A DNA stretch of 59,646 nucleotides from Anaerococcus lactolyticus ATCC 51172 (lineage in GTDB: Bacteria; Bacillota; Clostridia; Tissierellales; Peptoniphilaceae). The stretch is from contig NZ_GG666044.1 of NCBI RefSeq assembly GCF_000156575.1, forward strand, positions 322,580 through 382,225, read 5' to 3'. A program made the position numbers and the translations under genes. Under the pieces are notes generated by a model. That model was not told where the DNA came from. It searched no databases and saw only the letters and a program-made list of their open reading frames with translations. Below are positions 1 to 7,564 of the stretch, piece after piece; position 1 is the first letter of the stretch, and every line of letters begins with the position of its first letter.

Positions 1-290
1 TAAAAATATGATAGGGCGCCTACTATAATGGCTGATGGTAGGATGCAGCCTATTGTTGCGGCTAGGCTTCCAGGGAAGCCTGCCACTCTTTGGCCTACGA
101 AGGTGGCTGAGTTTAGGGCGATTGGTCCTGGGGTCATTTGACTGATTGTGATTAGGTCGTTGAATTCTCCTACAGCTAGCCAGCTATTTTCGACTACTAC
201 TTCCTGTTGGATTAGGGCGAGGGCTGCGTAGCCTCCACCAAAGGAGAAGAGTCCAATTTTAAAAAAGCTTATGAATAATTTAATTAACAT
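1..290 (-). CDS. Chromate transporter family protein, half-size (3' part outside window)
   Basis: The minus-strand frame starting with the ATG at 290 stays open to the window edge. It begins MLIKLFISFFKIGLFSFGGG and has the FSFGGG and TPGPIAL motifs of the CHR chromate-transporter family (membrane protein, anion efflux). An AGGAGG Shine-Dalgarno lies just upstream, and the start overlaps the end of the preceding CHR gene by 11 bp, so the two are co-translated. Half-size CHR proteins act in pairs; this is the second partner, about 96 residues visible. Chromate as the true substrate is only inferred from the family name, and many Firmicute members are uncharacterised. Confidence 0.85.
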   Translation of the reverse strand, partial: MLIKLFISFFKIGLFSFGGGYAALALIQQEVVVENSWLAVGEFNDLITISQMTPGPIALNSATFVGQRVAGFPGSLAATIGCILPSAIIVGALSYF

Positions 291-837
291 GGCTCCTCCT
301 TTTTGCTAGAGAGTTTATTAGTCCCAATAGGATGAGACTGCCAATTATATAGACTATACTTACCTTGAGAAAATATCCTAATATGAAGGCTGTGACCATT
401 ATTGCCGGAACTATTTTGGATTTTTCTTTTAAGAGGTCACGCCCCATATCAAAACTGACTTTGAATATTAGGGCGGCTATGGCTGCTTGCATGCCTTTTA
501 GAAAGCTTGCTATATAATAATTTGCTATGAAGGCTTCATAAAACATTGATATGACTGAAATTATTATGAGGGGTGGGATGGCTGTGCCTAGAATAGCTAC
601 TGCCATGCCAGGAAGGCCTGATATTTCATAGCCTACTACTATCGAGGCATTTATTGCCACTGCCCCAGGTGCCGACTGGGCTATGGCTGTCATGTCTAGC
701 ATTTGATCTTTGTCTATCCATTTTAATTTATCTACAAAGGTATCTTTCATCAAAGTTAGTATGACATAGCCCCCACCGAAGGTGAAGGCTGATAGGTATA
801 GGGTTGATTTAAAAATTTTCCATAATTTATTTTCCAT
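280..837 (-). CDS. Chromate transporter family protein, half-size (first of pair)
   Basis: This 185-residue integral membrane protein has the CHR-family signature FTFGGGYVILTLM near residue 19, followed by a QSAPGAVAINASIVVG segment that matches the TPGPIAL motif of its neighbour. Around five to six hydrophobic segments are visible, the normal length for a short-chain CHR protein that needs a second half. It overlaps the start of the next CHR gene. The family is associated with chromate/sulfate antiport in proteobacteria; the physiological substrate here cannot be read from sequence. Confidence 0.85.
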   Translation of the reverse strand: MENKLWKIFKSTLYLSAFTFGGGYVILTLMKDTFVDKLKWIDKDQMLDMTAIAQSAPGAVAINASIVVGYEISGLPGMAVAILGTAIPPLIIISVISMFYEAFIANYYIASFLKGMQAAIAALIFKVSFDMGRDLLKEKSKIVPAIMVTAFILGYFLKVSIVYIIGSLILLGLINSLAKRRSHVN

Positions 838-846
838 AAGTCTTTC

Positions 847-908
847 TTTCTAAGTATATCTTACAATTTTTCTAAGTATAAATATATTTTACTATCTTTC
901 TGGGTATA
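847..908. repeat. Three direct copies of TTTCTaaGTATA between chr and folA
   Basis: The 82-bp divergent intergenic region holds TTTCTAAGTATA at 847-858 and 869-880 and TTTCTGGGTATA at 897-908. Nothing else in the gap explains them; they could be repressor half-sites or only A/T-rich promoter sequence. Confidence 0.5.
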
Positions 909-925
909 AGTAAGGTGAGGTGGAT

Positions 926-1414
926 ATGAAATTAATACTTGCAGTTGATAAAAATTGGGCTATCGGTAGGGATAATAAGATGCTTTATGACCTAAAAAAA
1001 GATCTTAACCACTTTAAGGAAATAACTACTGGTGGCCTTGTAATAATGGGAAGAAAGACCTTCGATTCTATTGGCTTTGCCCTTCCTAAGAGGGAAAATA
1101 TAATTTTGACAAGGGATGAATCTTTGAAACGAAATGGAGCTTTGGTTTTTAATAATGTTTCTGATGTGATAAATTATGTGAATAAATCTCCCAAAGAAGC
1201 CTTTGTCATTGGTGGAGCGGAAATTTGCGAGCTTTTCCTAGCCTATATTGATGAAGCAATCATAACAAAAATTGATTCTTATAGTGTGGCCGACACCTTC
1301 CTCCACAATTTTGATGAGGATTCTGATTTTGAATTGGTCGAAGAAAGTGAACCCATAGATGATGAAGGAAAAAAGATAAAATTTGTAAGATACAAAAGAA
1401 AGGAAAATAAATGA
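926..1414 (+). CDS. folA: Dihydrofolate reductase
   Basis: Reduces dihydrofolate to tetrahydrofolate with NADPH in the cytoplasm, feeding one-carbon and thymidylate metabolism. The protein starts MKLILAVDKNWAIGRDNKML, which is the DHFR N-terminus with the substrate-loop IGRDNKMLYDLKKD, then VIMGRKTFDSIG (NADPH-binding GRKT) and FVIGGAEICELFL (the GG cis-peptide). About 162 residues is the usual chromosomal DHFR length. I prefer ATG 926 over the in-frame GTG at 920 because the AAGGTGAGG Shine-Dalgarno (912-920) is then correctly spaced. The stop overlaps the ATG of the next gene (ATGA), so the pair is translationally coupled. No thymidylate synthase is present nearby. Confidence 0.95.
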   Translation: MKLILAVDKNWAIGRDNKMLYDLKKDLNHFKEITTGGLVIMGRKTFDSIGFALPKRENIILTRDESLKRNGALVFNNVSDVINYVNKSPKEAFVIGGAEICELFLAYIDEAIITKIDSYSVADTFLHNFDEDSDFELVEESEPIDDEGKKIKFVRYKRKENK

Positions 1415-1656
1415 AAGATAAAATATTATTTGTAAGTGACCTATGCCCAGATTGCGCAGGAATTTTACAAAAAATTAAAGAAGGCTCAGAAAAATACAAT
1501 GAATATGATGTTGTAAATATCACATCTTCCATGCCAAGCTTAAAACTATTTCTAAAATACAGGGATACCCTTCCTGGCTACGAAGAAGTAAGAAAAACCC
1601 ACAGGGCAGGCGTACCTTCTGTGGTAATCGGAGAAAGTGATGTTGAATTTCTATAA
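1411..1656 (+). CDS. Glutaredoxin-like small thiol-disulfide protein
   Basis: An 81-residue protein of thioredoxin-fold size. It starts MKDKILFVSDLCPDC, placing a CPDC motif at residues 12-15 after the first beta strand, and has GVPSVVIG near the end, matching the cis-proline segment of glutaredoxins. This resembles the glutaredoxin-related (COG4545-type) group. The start overlaps the folA stop, so it is made with DHFR; a role in thiol redox of a folate enzyme is possible but unproven. No partner reductase is adjacent. Confidence 0.75.
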   Translation: MKDKILFVSDLCPDCAGILQKIKEGSEKYNEYDVVNITSSMPSLKLFLKYRDTLPGYEEVRKTHRAGVPSVVIGESDVEFL

Positions 1657-1670
1657 ACTTTGCAATAAGA

Positions 1671-1706
1671 AAAGATGTAGCGAATTTATTGCTACATCTT
1701 TTTTCT
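1671..1706. terminator. Bidirectional terminator between folA operon and PTS operon
   Basis: The inverted repeat AAAGATGTAGC / GCTACATCTTT (1671-1681 with 1691-1701) is followed by TTTTCTTT on the plus strand and has an A-rich 5' flank. It separates the convergent folA and sugar operons and probably serves both. Confidence 0.8.
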
Positions 1707-2384
1707 TTAAATATAATCCAACCAAGTTTTTTTGCTTGAATCTAATTTGGAAAAATCATTCTTGAATGCGCTAATAGCGCTATCTATATTCTTATCATCA
1801 ATTAGTTTGAAAATTACATCTGATGAACAAGTTGACGCCCCAATTCCAATCTCAGCCAATCTAATTAATTGGTTGCTATTTTTGAAACTAGCGGCTAGGA
1901 TTTCAGTTTCGTATTTATTTTCAATTAGTATCTTCTGGATGTTTTTTGCTATGTTAATACCATCATAACCAAGATTATCTATTCTGTTAATGTATGGAGC
2001 TAAATAATTTGCCCCTGCTTGGGCTGCTAGATATGCCTGGTTTATTGAATATATGGCTGTAGCTGTGATTTTAAAACCTTTTTTAGAAAGGATTTTAATA
2101 GCTTTTAGACCTTCCGGATTTACAGGAATCTTAACATAGGTATTGGCACCTAGTTTTTTATTTAGAAACTCTGCTTCCTTAATTATCCTTTCAGCGCTAT
2201 CCTCTAGTACTTGTACATGAAGTTCATCTTCACCAATGACTTGTCTAATCTTTATCAAATGTTCAAGTGGATTTCCACCAGCTTTAGCTAGGATGGACGG
2301 ATTGGTAGTAACGCCCGATACAGGGTAATAATCGTATATTTTTCTTATATTTTCAATATTTGCATCATCTATTATTAATTTCAT
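1707..2384 (-). CDS. fsa: Fructose-6-phosphate aldolase / transaldolase-like protein (FSA family)
   Basis: A 225-residue cytoplasmic class I aldolase of the small transaldolase group. It has SGVTTNPSI near residue 23, the Schiff-base lysine in YVKIPV at residue 85 (the same number as in E. coli FsaA as I recall it) and APYINRID with the tyrosine that separates FSA from true transaldolases. FSA cleaves fructose 6-phosphate to dihydroxyacetone and glyceraldehyde 3-phosphate. It is the last gene of the PTS-manA-epimerase operon, 12 bp after the epimerase gene. This context points to aldol cleavage of the imported sugar phosphate; a transaldolase role remains possible. The exact substrate is not known. 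Confidence 0.85.
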   Translation of the reverse strand: MKLIIDDANIENIRKIYDYYPVSGVTTNPSILAKAGGNPLEHLIKIRQVIGEDELHVQVLEDSAERIIKEAEFLNKKLGANTYVKIPVNPEGLKAIKILSKKGFKITATAIYSINQAYLAAQAGANYLAPYINRIDNLGYDGINIAKNIQKILIENKYETEILAASFKNSNQLIRLAEIGIGASTCSSDVIFKLIDDKNIDSAISAFKNDFSKLDSSKKTWLDYI

Positions 2385-2396
2385 TTTCGCCTACTT

Positions 2397-3047
2397 TTAT
2401 GATTTCAATCTCTTAATGATTTCTTCATATGATTCATCTTTGCCAAATAGAGCAGATGTTCCTAATATAAACCCATCTACCCCCTTAGTTTTTAGGTAGT
2501 TTACCTTTTCTTCAGATATGGCTCCGTCTACAAATATTTCAAAATTATATTTAGACTTTAGGTCTGCGAGTTTAAATATTTTTTCATCTACATAATCCAA
2601 ATACTTTTGGCCCGCAAATCCTGGATTTACTGTCATAACCAGAACTATATCTACTAAATTTAATAGCTCTTTAATAGAATAGATACTTGTGCCTGGACTA
2701 ACTGCCAAACCAACTTTCATTCCATTTTCTTTTATTTTTGCTAGAGTTGTTGATATTAATGAATCCCCTTCTGAATGGACATAAACTATATCTACTCCAG
2801 CTTTTTTAAAAAGCCCTATATGGTCAGAAGCATTTATTGACATTAAATGAACATCAATTTCCTTATTAGTGTTTCTCCTAACAGTATCAATATCTTGTAA
2901 ACCCATACCAAAATTTGGCACAAAGTTTCCATCCATAATATCTATGTGAAATATATCTGCTCCAGCCTTATCTAGGCTAACTACTTCTTTTTTTAAATTG
3001 TCAAAATTTGCACACATCAATGATGGGCATATTTTAATATTACTCAA
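2397..3047 (-). CDS. Ribulose-phosphate 3-epimerase family protein, resembling allulose-6-phosphate 3-epimerase
   Basis: A 216-residue TIM-barrel epimerase. PSLMCANF, FHIDIMDGNFVPN, VHLM, VMTVNPGFAGQKY and the terminal LGTSALF give the metal-binding and phosphate-binding motifs of the Rpe family. Several of these (PSLMC, FHIDIMDG, VMTVxPGFAGQ, GTSxLF) are closer to E. coli AlsE (D-allulose-6-phosphate 3-epimerase) than to housekeeping Rpe as I remember them; the usual VDGG is VDGA. It sits between manA and the FSA-type aldolase in a PTS operon, which favours a catabolic role that converts a C3 epimer of a ketohexose phosphate to fructose 6-phosphate. A housekeeping Rpe role is the alternative. 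Confidence 0.8.
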   Translation of the reverse strand: MSNIKICPSLMCANFDNLKKEVVSLDKAGADIFHIDIMDGNFVPNFGMGLQDIDTVRRNTNKEIDVHLMSINASDHIGLFKKAGVDIVYVHSEGDSLISTTLAKIKENGMKVGLAVSPGTSIYSIKELLNLVDIVLVMTVNPGFAGQKYLDYVDEKIFKLADLKSKYNFEIFVDGAISEEKVNYLKTKGVDGFILGTSALFGKDESYEEIIKRLKS

Positions 3048-3056
3048 ATCGTCTCC

Positions 3057-3965
3057 TTATAAAAAATATAAATTTGGTGTTGCAATCACCACTTCATCTG
3101 CTGGTTTATCAATATTAACACTTTCTCCAGGTAAAATCAAAACACTCTGACCCTGAATAAGATCATGGCCATCTATAACAGCACTTCCATTTGTAATTGT
3201 AATTGCTTGGGCTACATTGTTATTATTTATATATTCACCACTAATTTTTGTTCTTAATAAATCAAAAGGTTTATATTTTAATTCACAATCATTTTCAAAG
3301 TTTTTTATAGAAACTTTGTTGCTAGATACAATTGTATTGATTCCGTCTTCTAAGTGTAACTGTCTAGGATTGCCGTCTTTATCTAACCTATCGTAATCGT
3401 AAAGTCTATAGGTAATATCTGAAGATTGTTGAATTTCATATACTAATGACCCTTCTGTTAGGGCGTGAATAGTTCCAGCCTCTACAAAAACCATATCATC
3501 TTCATCAACTTTTACTTTATTTACAACTGACTCATAGTCTTTATTCAAAATTTTCTCTTTGATTATTTTTTTATCATCAATGTCAGTTTCTGCATATATC
3601 CAACCTTTGTTTGGTTTTTCTATGAAATACCAAGCCTCACTTTTGCCAATCATTTTCTTTTCATGCTCTTTCGCATAATCATCAGTTGGGTGAACTTGTA
3701 TGCTTAGGTCCTTATCAGCAGATGTAAATGAAATTATAAGTGGAAAATCAACACCATTAGCTAAGCCAAATTTTTCTGGATTGGCCTTAACAGCTGAATA
3801 AAGGTCTTTATTCTCATCTCCATATATAATTTCGCAAGAAATTTCTTTAATTCCACTTACCGTATATACTGAACCGATTTTTTCAATGCCGGGATCCCCA
3901 AAATAATCATGCAATCTGCTTGTTCCCCAAACTTTTTCATTTGAAACTGTATTTAATATTATCAC
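3057..3965 (-). CDS. manA: Mannose-6-phosphate isomerase, class I (ManA)
   Basis: Interconverts mannose 6-phosphate and fructose 6-phosphate. The 302-residue cupin protein shows the type I zinc site: IQVHPTDDYAKEHE (residues ~104-117), GKSEAWYFIE, then VEAGTIHALTEGSLVYEIQQ and the catalytic-Arg region YRLYDYDR. Class I enzymes of Firmicutes are about 300-320 residues, so it is full length. It is the fifth gene of the operon starting with PTS IIA and is one of two ManA paralogues in this window (the other at 42927-43871). The context suggests it handles the product of this PTS, but it could also act in general mannose use. Confidence 0.92.
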   Translation of the reverse strand: MIILNTVSNEKVWGTSRLHDYFGDPGIEKIGSVYTVSGIKEISCEIIYGDENKDLYSAVKANPEKFGLANGVDFPLIISFTSADKDLSIQVHPTDDYAKEHEKKMIGKSEAWYFIEKPNKGWIYAETDIDDKKIIKEKILNKDYESVVNKVKVDEDDMVFVEAGTIHALTEGSLVYEIQQSSDITYRLYDYDRLDKDGNPRQLHLEDGINTIVSSNKVSIKNFENDCELKYKPFDLLRTKISGEYINNNNVAQAITITNGSAVIDGHDLIQGQSVLILPGESVNIDKPADEVVIATPNLYFL

Positions 3966-4024
3966 CTAAGATCCTCCTATAAAAAATAAACTGTTGCAGA
4001 GTGCTCCCTGCAACAGTCTTATAC

Positions 4025-4852
4025 TTAAAATACTCCCAATACTACACCAACAGATACTAAAGCAACTTGGATTAAAATTACTTTTGTAGCTGATACCTTC
4101 TTATGTTTTAGTAACCAATAAGATAGCATTACAACTGCAAATGGTAGTAATTTTGGAAAAATACCATCTAGTAGTGCTTGTAATTGTTGTACTTCTGTTC
4201 CCATTGGAATCTCAATCTTAGTAGTTAGGTTTATATTTGCAGCCGCTAAAGCCCCTACTACAATAACTCCTATTACGTTAAATGCACTAGTTATTCTTTG
4301 AGCATTTTCACCAACAATTGTATCTATAGCATTTACACCGAGTTTATAACCGTAGTTAAAAGAAATGTAAGTTATAAATGTTCCTATGATTGCATAAGAG
4401 ATGATATAAAACAATGGACCTAAGGCACTTCCTGATGCTGCAAGTCCCATACCAATTGATAATAGTGTAGGAACTATAATTCCTTGGATGATTGAATCAC
4501 CAATACCAGCAAGAGGTCCCATAAGTGTTGTTTTGATATTAACTGGCATATCTTCAGAAATATCTTCACCTAGAGCAATTTGTTCTTCTAGTGATGTTAC
4601 AATACCAGTAACAAGCTGACCTGTCTGAGGCTCGGTGTTATAGAACATCGAATGTCTTTCCATCAATCTTTTTGCCGCTTCTGGATCATCGCTATAATAT
4701 TTTTTTGCAAAAGGTGTAAATGTGTATGCCCAAGCATGACCTTGTAATTTTTCATAGCTCATTGAAGCTAAGTGAGAGCATCCCCATCTTTTCCAAATTT
4801 GTCTTCTTTCATTTGGAGTTAATTTTTCTTTATTATTAGTATTAGTCATCAT
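4025..4852 (-). CDS. PTS system mannose/fructose/sorbose family IID component
   Basis: A membrane component of the mannose-class PTS permease. The N-terminus (KLTPNERRQIWKRWGCSHLA) and the SMSYEKLQGHAWAYTFTPF, FYNTEPQTGQLVTGI, MPVNIKTTLMGPLAGIGDSI segments are typical IID signatures. Length 275 residues is normal. It follows the IIC gene by 12 bp; with IIC it forms the channel, fed by the cytoplasmic IIA and IIB proteins upstream. Sugar specificity cannot be read directly; the operon's enzymes suggest a hexose or ketohexose. Confidence 0.95.
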   Translation of the reverse strand: MMTNTNNKEKLTPNERRQIWKRWGCSHLASMSYEKLQGHAWAYTFTPFAKKYYSDDPEAAKRLMERHSMFYNTEPQTGQLVTGIVTSLEEQIALGEDISEDMPVNIKTTLMGPLAGIGDSIIQGIIVPTLLSIGMGLAASGSALGPLFYIISYAIIGTFITYISFNYGYKLGVNAIDTIVGENAQRITSAFNVIGVIVVGALAAANINLTTKIEIPMGTEVQQLQALLDGIFPKLLPFAVVMLSYWLLKHKKVSATKVILIQVALVSVGVVLGVF

Positions 4853-4864
4853 TACCCCCGTTAA

Positions 4865-5689
4865 TTAAAATAAATCATCATCTTCATAGAAATCTGAATC
4901 TTCTGCTACACTTGCAGCCTGAACAACTGTTTTATTTCCTGAAGCAAGATAAACTATATAAGCAATTAGAGCAGATAGTATAACAACTGGAATCATAGGA
5001 AGTCCTGCGAAGGTTGTTAATGCAAATCCAACTAGGAAGAATATAAAATGAACCTTTTGTTTAATTACAATATTCATCAACATAGCAATACCTAGTGCAG
5101 GAAGAACACCACCTAAAATAGTAATAATATCAGTTACTTTTTCAGGAATGCTGTGTAATAACCAGTCTACAATAGGTTGTCCAAAATATACAGCTAAGAA
5201 AACAGGGACTGCTCTTAGTAAGAATGTTGTGATTGCTGGACCGATTATATGATTAAATCTAATTCCATTATAATCTAATTCTTCTGCCGCTTTTTGTGCA
5301 CGGGTATTCCAGAATGAATATCCTGCCCTACCTGTATTATAGAAAATAAGTCCAAATGTTTGTCCAATCAAAATAGATAAGGTAACTGCTACAGCAGGAT
5401 TTCCTCCGGTAGCCATTGCTAGACCAATACCACCATAACCTGCGTATGTGATTTCACTGTTAGTAGTACCACCTGTTGATAGGTTAGCTATAAACACACC
5501 TTGAACTGCAACACCACACAAAACACCTGCCTTAACATCGCCAAATGCCAAGCCCATAATAAGTCCTGCTACTAGAGGTCTACCTAAGATATAGAATCCT
5601 CCGGTCATACCAAATGCGAACGGAGTTTCAATGGCACCTAGAAAACAAAATATGCCCGCAATAAGAGCTGGTAAAAATAAATTATCCAT
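4865..5689 (-). CDS. PTS system mannose/fructose/sorbose family IIC component
   Basis: This 274-residue polytopic membrane protein contains the IIC_sorbose/mannose pattern: ALIAGIFCFLGAIETPFAFG at the N-terminus, GLAFGDVKAGVLCGVAVQG and a GGTTNSEITYAGYGGIGLAM loop, followed by repeated hydrophobic helices. It is the translocating subunit together with IID. The C-terminal tail is acidic and ends DFYEDDDLF. The gene lies 61 bp downstream of the IIB gene, with an AGGAG-like site before the ATG. Confidence 0.95.
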   Translation of the reverse strand: MDNLFLPALIAGIFCFLGAIETPFAFGMTGGFYILGRPLVAGLIMGLAFGDVKAGVLCGVAVQGVFIANLSTGGTTNSEITYAGYGGIGLAMATGGNPAVAVTLSILIGQTFGLIFYNTGRAGYSFWNTRAQKAAEELDYNGIRFNHIIGPAITTFLLRAVPVFLAVYFGQPIVDWLLHSIPEKVTDIITILGGVLPALGIAMLMNIVIKQKVHFIFFLVGFALTTFAGLPMIPVVILSALIAYIVYLASGNKTVVQAASVAEDSDFYEDDDLF

Positions 5690-5750
5690 AACTTCTCCTT
5701 ATATAATATTTTTAGGTTTTAAAAAGGCACCTAAGACCTTAATAAATAAA

Positions 5751-6245
5751 TTATTCTGCAGCATCGTACAATTTTTTAATTTGTTCCCATGTTCTTATAG
5801 AATCTTCAGGGATTATTTGAAATTGAAGTTCAATGTCATGGTTGTGCATATACTCAAAAGCATCATAATCAGCTTGGTCAATTGCTGTTGTCTTTCCTAA
5901 TACTTTTGCACCTGGTCTTGTATTCATTGGTCCAATATTTAATACCTTTCCAAAATCTCCACCCATTTTTAAAATCTCAGCAAAGTTTTGTGGAGAGTCA
6001 GAAATAACAAAGAAATCTTTATTTGATTCACTCGCCATCTTTATTTTTTCTACAGATGTTTTATTATCATATATACCTAGTTTATGAGGATTAGCAGCTG
6101 ATTTTAAAACTTTTTTTCTTAATTCATCACCTGCAACCTTATCACTTGCGATTACAAATGCATCTAATTTTCTTGATGCTGCCCATCTTGTCATTGTTTG
6201 TCCGTGAATAACTCTGTCATCAACTCTTGCTAGTGTAATTGTCAT
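5751..6245 (-). CDS. PTS system mannose/sorbose family IIB component
   Basis: A 164-residue cytoplasmic phosphotransfer subunit. ARVDDRVIHGQ at the N-terminus contains the phosphorylatable histidine (His14) of the mannose-class IIB fold, and the remainder fits the family length. It accepts phosphate from the IIA protein encoded 17 bp upstream and passes it to the sugar bound by IIC/IID. Its intact active site contrasts with the orphan IIB at 38932-39390, where this histidine is serine. Confidence 0.95.
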   Translation of the reverse strand: MTITLARVDDRVIHGQTMTRWAASRKLDAFVIASDKVAGDELRKKVLKSAANPHKLGIYDNKTSVEKIKMASESNKDFFVISDSPQNFAEILKMGGDFGKVLNIGPMNTRPGAKVLGKTTAIDQADYDAFEYMHNHDIELQFQIIPEDSIRTWEQIKKLYDAAE

Positions 6246-6262
6246 ATATTCCTCCTTATAAA

Positions 6263-6688
6263 TTAAAACTCTAAATCGTCATCATCGTCGTCTGAATCAT
6301 CTATTTCACATTTTACAATAGAATCTTTACCGACATTTAATCCAATATTTACCAATTCTTCAATAGAAGAGCCTATATCAAGGCTTGTACCACACTCTAT
6401 TAGCATAGGTAGGTTCATACCTGTTAAAATTTCTACTTTATCAGGATTTTCTAGCTTAAACCTATAAGCTTCATTATATGGAGTTCCGCCCTGGATATCA
6501 GAAAGAACTAAGACCTCGTCATTCTCAATTAATTCAGTAAGTTTACTTCTTAATTTTTCAGAGAAGACGCCTATTCCATCATCGCCTAAGCTTATTGAAA
6601 TAATATTATCATTTTTACCTGCTATCATTTCATAGCTTTCTTTTATCCCGTGGCAAAAATTACCATGAGATACTAATAGTAGCTTCAT
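6263..6688 (-). CDS. PTS system mannose/fructose family IIA component
   Basis: First gene of the sugar operon. The 141-residue protein starts MKLLLVSHGNFCHGIKES, with the active His8 in SHG, and contains VLVLSDIQGGTPYNEA, the second hallmark of mannose-class IIA domains. IIA takes phosphate from HPr (a ptsH gene lies at 16115-16381). The C-terminal ten residues are a run of aspartates. Transcription starts from the consensus promoter at 6737-6765, and a palindromic operator lies between promoter and start codon. Confidence 0.95.
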   Translation of the reverse strand: MKLLLVSHGNFCHGIKESYEMIAGKNDNIISISLGDDGIGVFSEKLRSKLTELIENDEVLVLSDIQGGTPYNEAYRFKLENPDKVEILTGMNLPMLIECGTSLDIGSSIEELVNIGLNVGKDSIVKCEIDDSDDDDDDLEF

Positions 6689-6706
6689 AATACCTCCTAA
6701 AAAATG

Positions 6707-6720
6707 TATGTAAATACATA
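6707..6720. promoter_or_regulatory. Palindromic operator 1 (TATGTAAATACATA)
   Basis: A perfect TATGT-n4-ACATA inverted repeat located 10-23 bp downstream of the predicted start point of the PTS operon. Its partner with the same arms lies at 6817-6830. I infer binding by the GntR-family protein encoded at 7565-8275. Confidence 0.7.
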
Positions 6721-6736
6721 TATATTCTTAGTTATT

Positions 6737-6765
6737 ATGATAACCTTTACAAATCTAATTGTCAA
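6737..6765 (-). promoter_or_regulatory. Promoter of the PTS-manA-epimerase-aldolase operon
   Basis: On the minus strand TTGACA (6760-6765) and TATCAT (6737-6742) are separated by exactly 17 bp, followed by operator 1 and then the AGGAGG site of the IIA gene. Confidence 0.8.
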
Positions 6766-6784
6766 GTGGTTTTTCAAATATTTC

Positions 6785-6812
6785 TTGCTATTTATTCAGA
6801 ATATGGTAATAT
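6785..6812 (+). promoter_or_regulatory. Probable promoter of deoC-gntR
   Basis: TTGCTA (6785-6790) and TAATAT (6807-6812) are 16 bp apart, and TGG immediately before the second hexamer gives an extended -10. The start point would fall inside operator 2. Confidence 0.55.
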
Positions 6813-6816
6813 ATAC

Positions 6817-6830
6817 TATGTAATAACATA
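6817..6830. promoter_or_regulatory. Palindromic operator 2 (TATGTAATAACATA)
   Basis: A second perfect TATGT-n4-ACATA palindrome, directly upstream of the GTGGAGG Shine-Dalgarno of deoC and just after its -10. It shares both 5-bp arms with operator 1, so one repressor probably controls both divergent units. Confidence 0.7.
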
Positions 6831-6849
6831 TACGTGGAGGTTTTAAAAA

Positions 6850-7557
6850 ATGACAAAACAGTATACACTCAAGGAACTAAGAAGATTTGTTGATCACACA
6901 AACTTACATGCTGATGCAAGCAGAGAAGACATGAAGAAATTATGCCAAGAAGCTATGGACTATAATTTTAAAATGGTTGCAATCAACTCTGTTCAAAGCA
7001 AGGCATGCGCAGAATTCTTAAAAGACTCAGATGTTCATGTTGGTGCTGCTATAGGATTCCCTCTAGGCCAACAAACAATAGCTACAAAAGTTTTTGAAAC
7101 AGAAGATGCAATTAAAAATGGCGCTGATGAAATTGATTATGTTATCAATTTGACAGAAGTTGTTGATGGAAATTTTGACTATATTAAAGATGAAATGGAA
7201 CAAATTGTAAAAATTTGTAGAGATAATGACGTAATTTCTAAAGTTATATTTGAAAACTGCTACCTAAACAAAGATCAAATAAGAAAACTTGCTGAAATAT
7301 CAAAAGAAGTTAAACCTGACTTTATTAAAACATCAACTGGATTTGGTCCTTCAGGTGCAACTGTGGAAGATGTGAAACTTATGAAAGAAGTAGTTGGTGA
7401 TACTGTTAAAGTTAAGGCTGCTGGTGGAATTAGAGATGTAGATACATTTATAGCTATGATTAAAAATGGGGCCGAAAGAATTGGTACTAGTTCAGGTATA
7501 AAAATTAGCGAAGAATTAGAAAAACTAGTATCTGATCAAGGCACCATCGAAATTTAA
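6850..7557 (+). CDS. deoC: Deoxyribose-phosphate aldolase (DeoC family)
   Basis: A class I aldolase of 235 residues. It shows the DeoC core: [12 protein letters not shown] at the N-terminus, [28 protein letters not shown], the Schiff-base lysine in [14 protein letters not shown] and KAAGGIRD. The normal reaction splits 2-deoxyribose 5-phosphate into acetaldehyde and glyceraldehyde 3-phosphate. It lies with a GntR regulator, not with nucleoside phosphorylase or phosphopentomutase genes, and faces a hexose PTS operon that shares its operator. It may therefore work on a product of that sugar pathway; standard DeoC activity is equally compatible with the sequence. Confidence 0.9.
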   Translation: MTKQYTLKELRRFVDHTNLHADASREDMKKLCQEAMDYNFKMVAINSVQSKACAEFLKDSDVHVGAAIGFPLGQQTIATKVFETEDAIKNGADEIDYVINLTEVVDGNFDYIKDEMEQIVKICRDNDVISKVIFENCYLNKDQIRKLAEISKEVKPDFIKTSTGFGPSGATVEDVKLMKEVVGDTVKVKAAGGIRDVDTFIAMIKNGAERIGTSSGIKISEELEKLVSDQGTIEI

Positions 7558-7564
7558 ATAAAAT

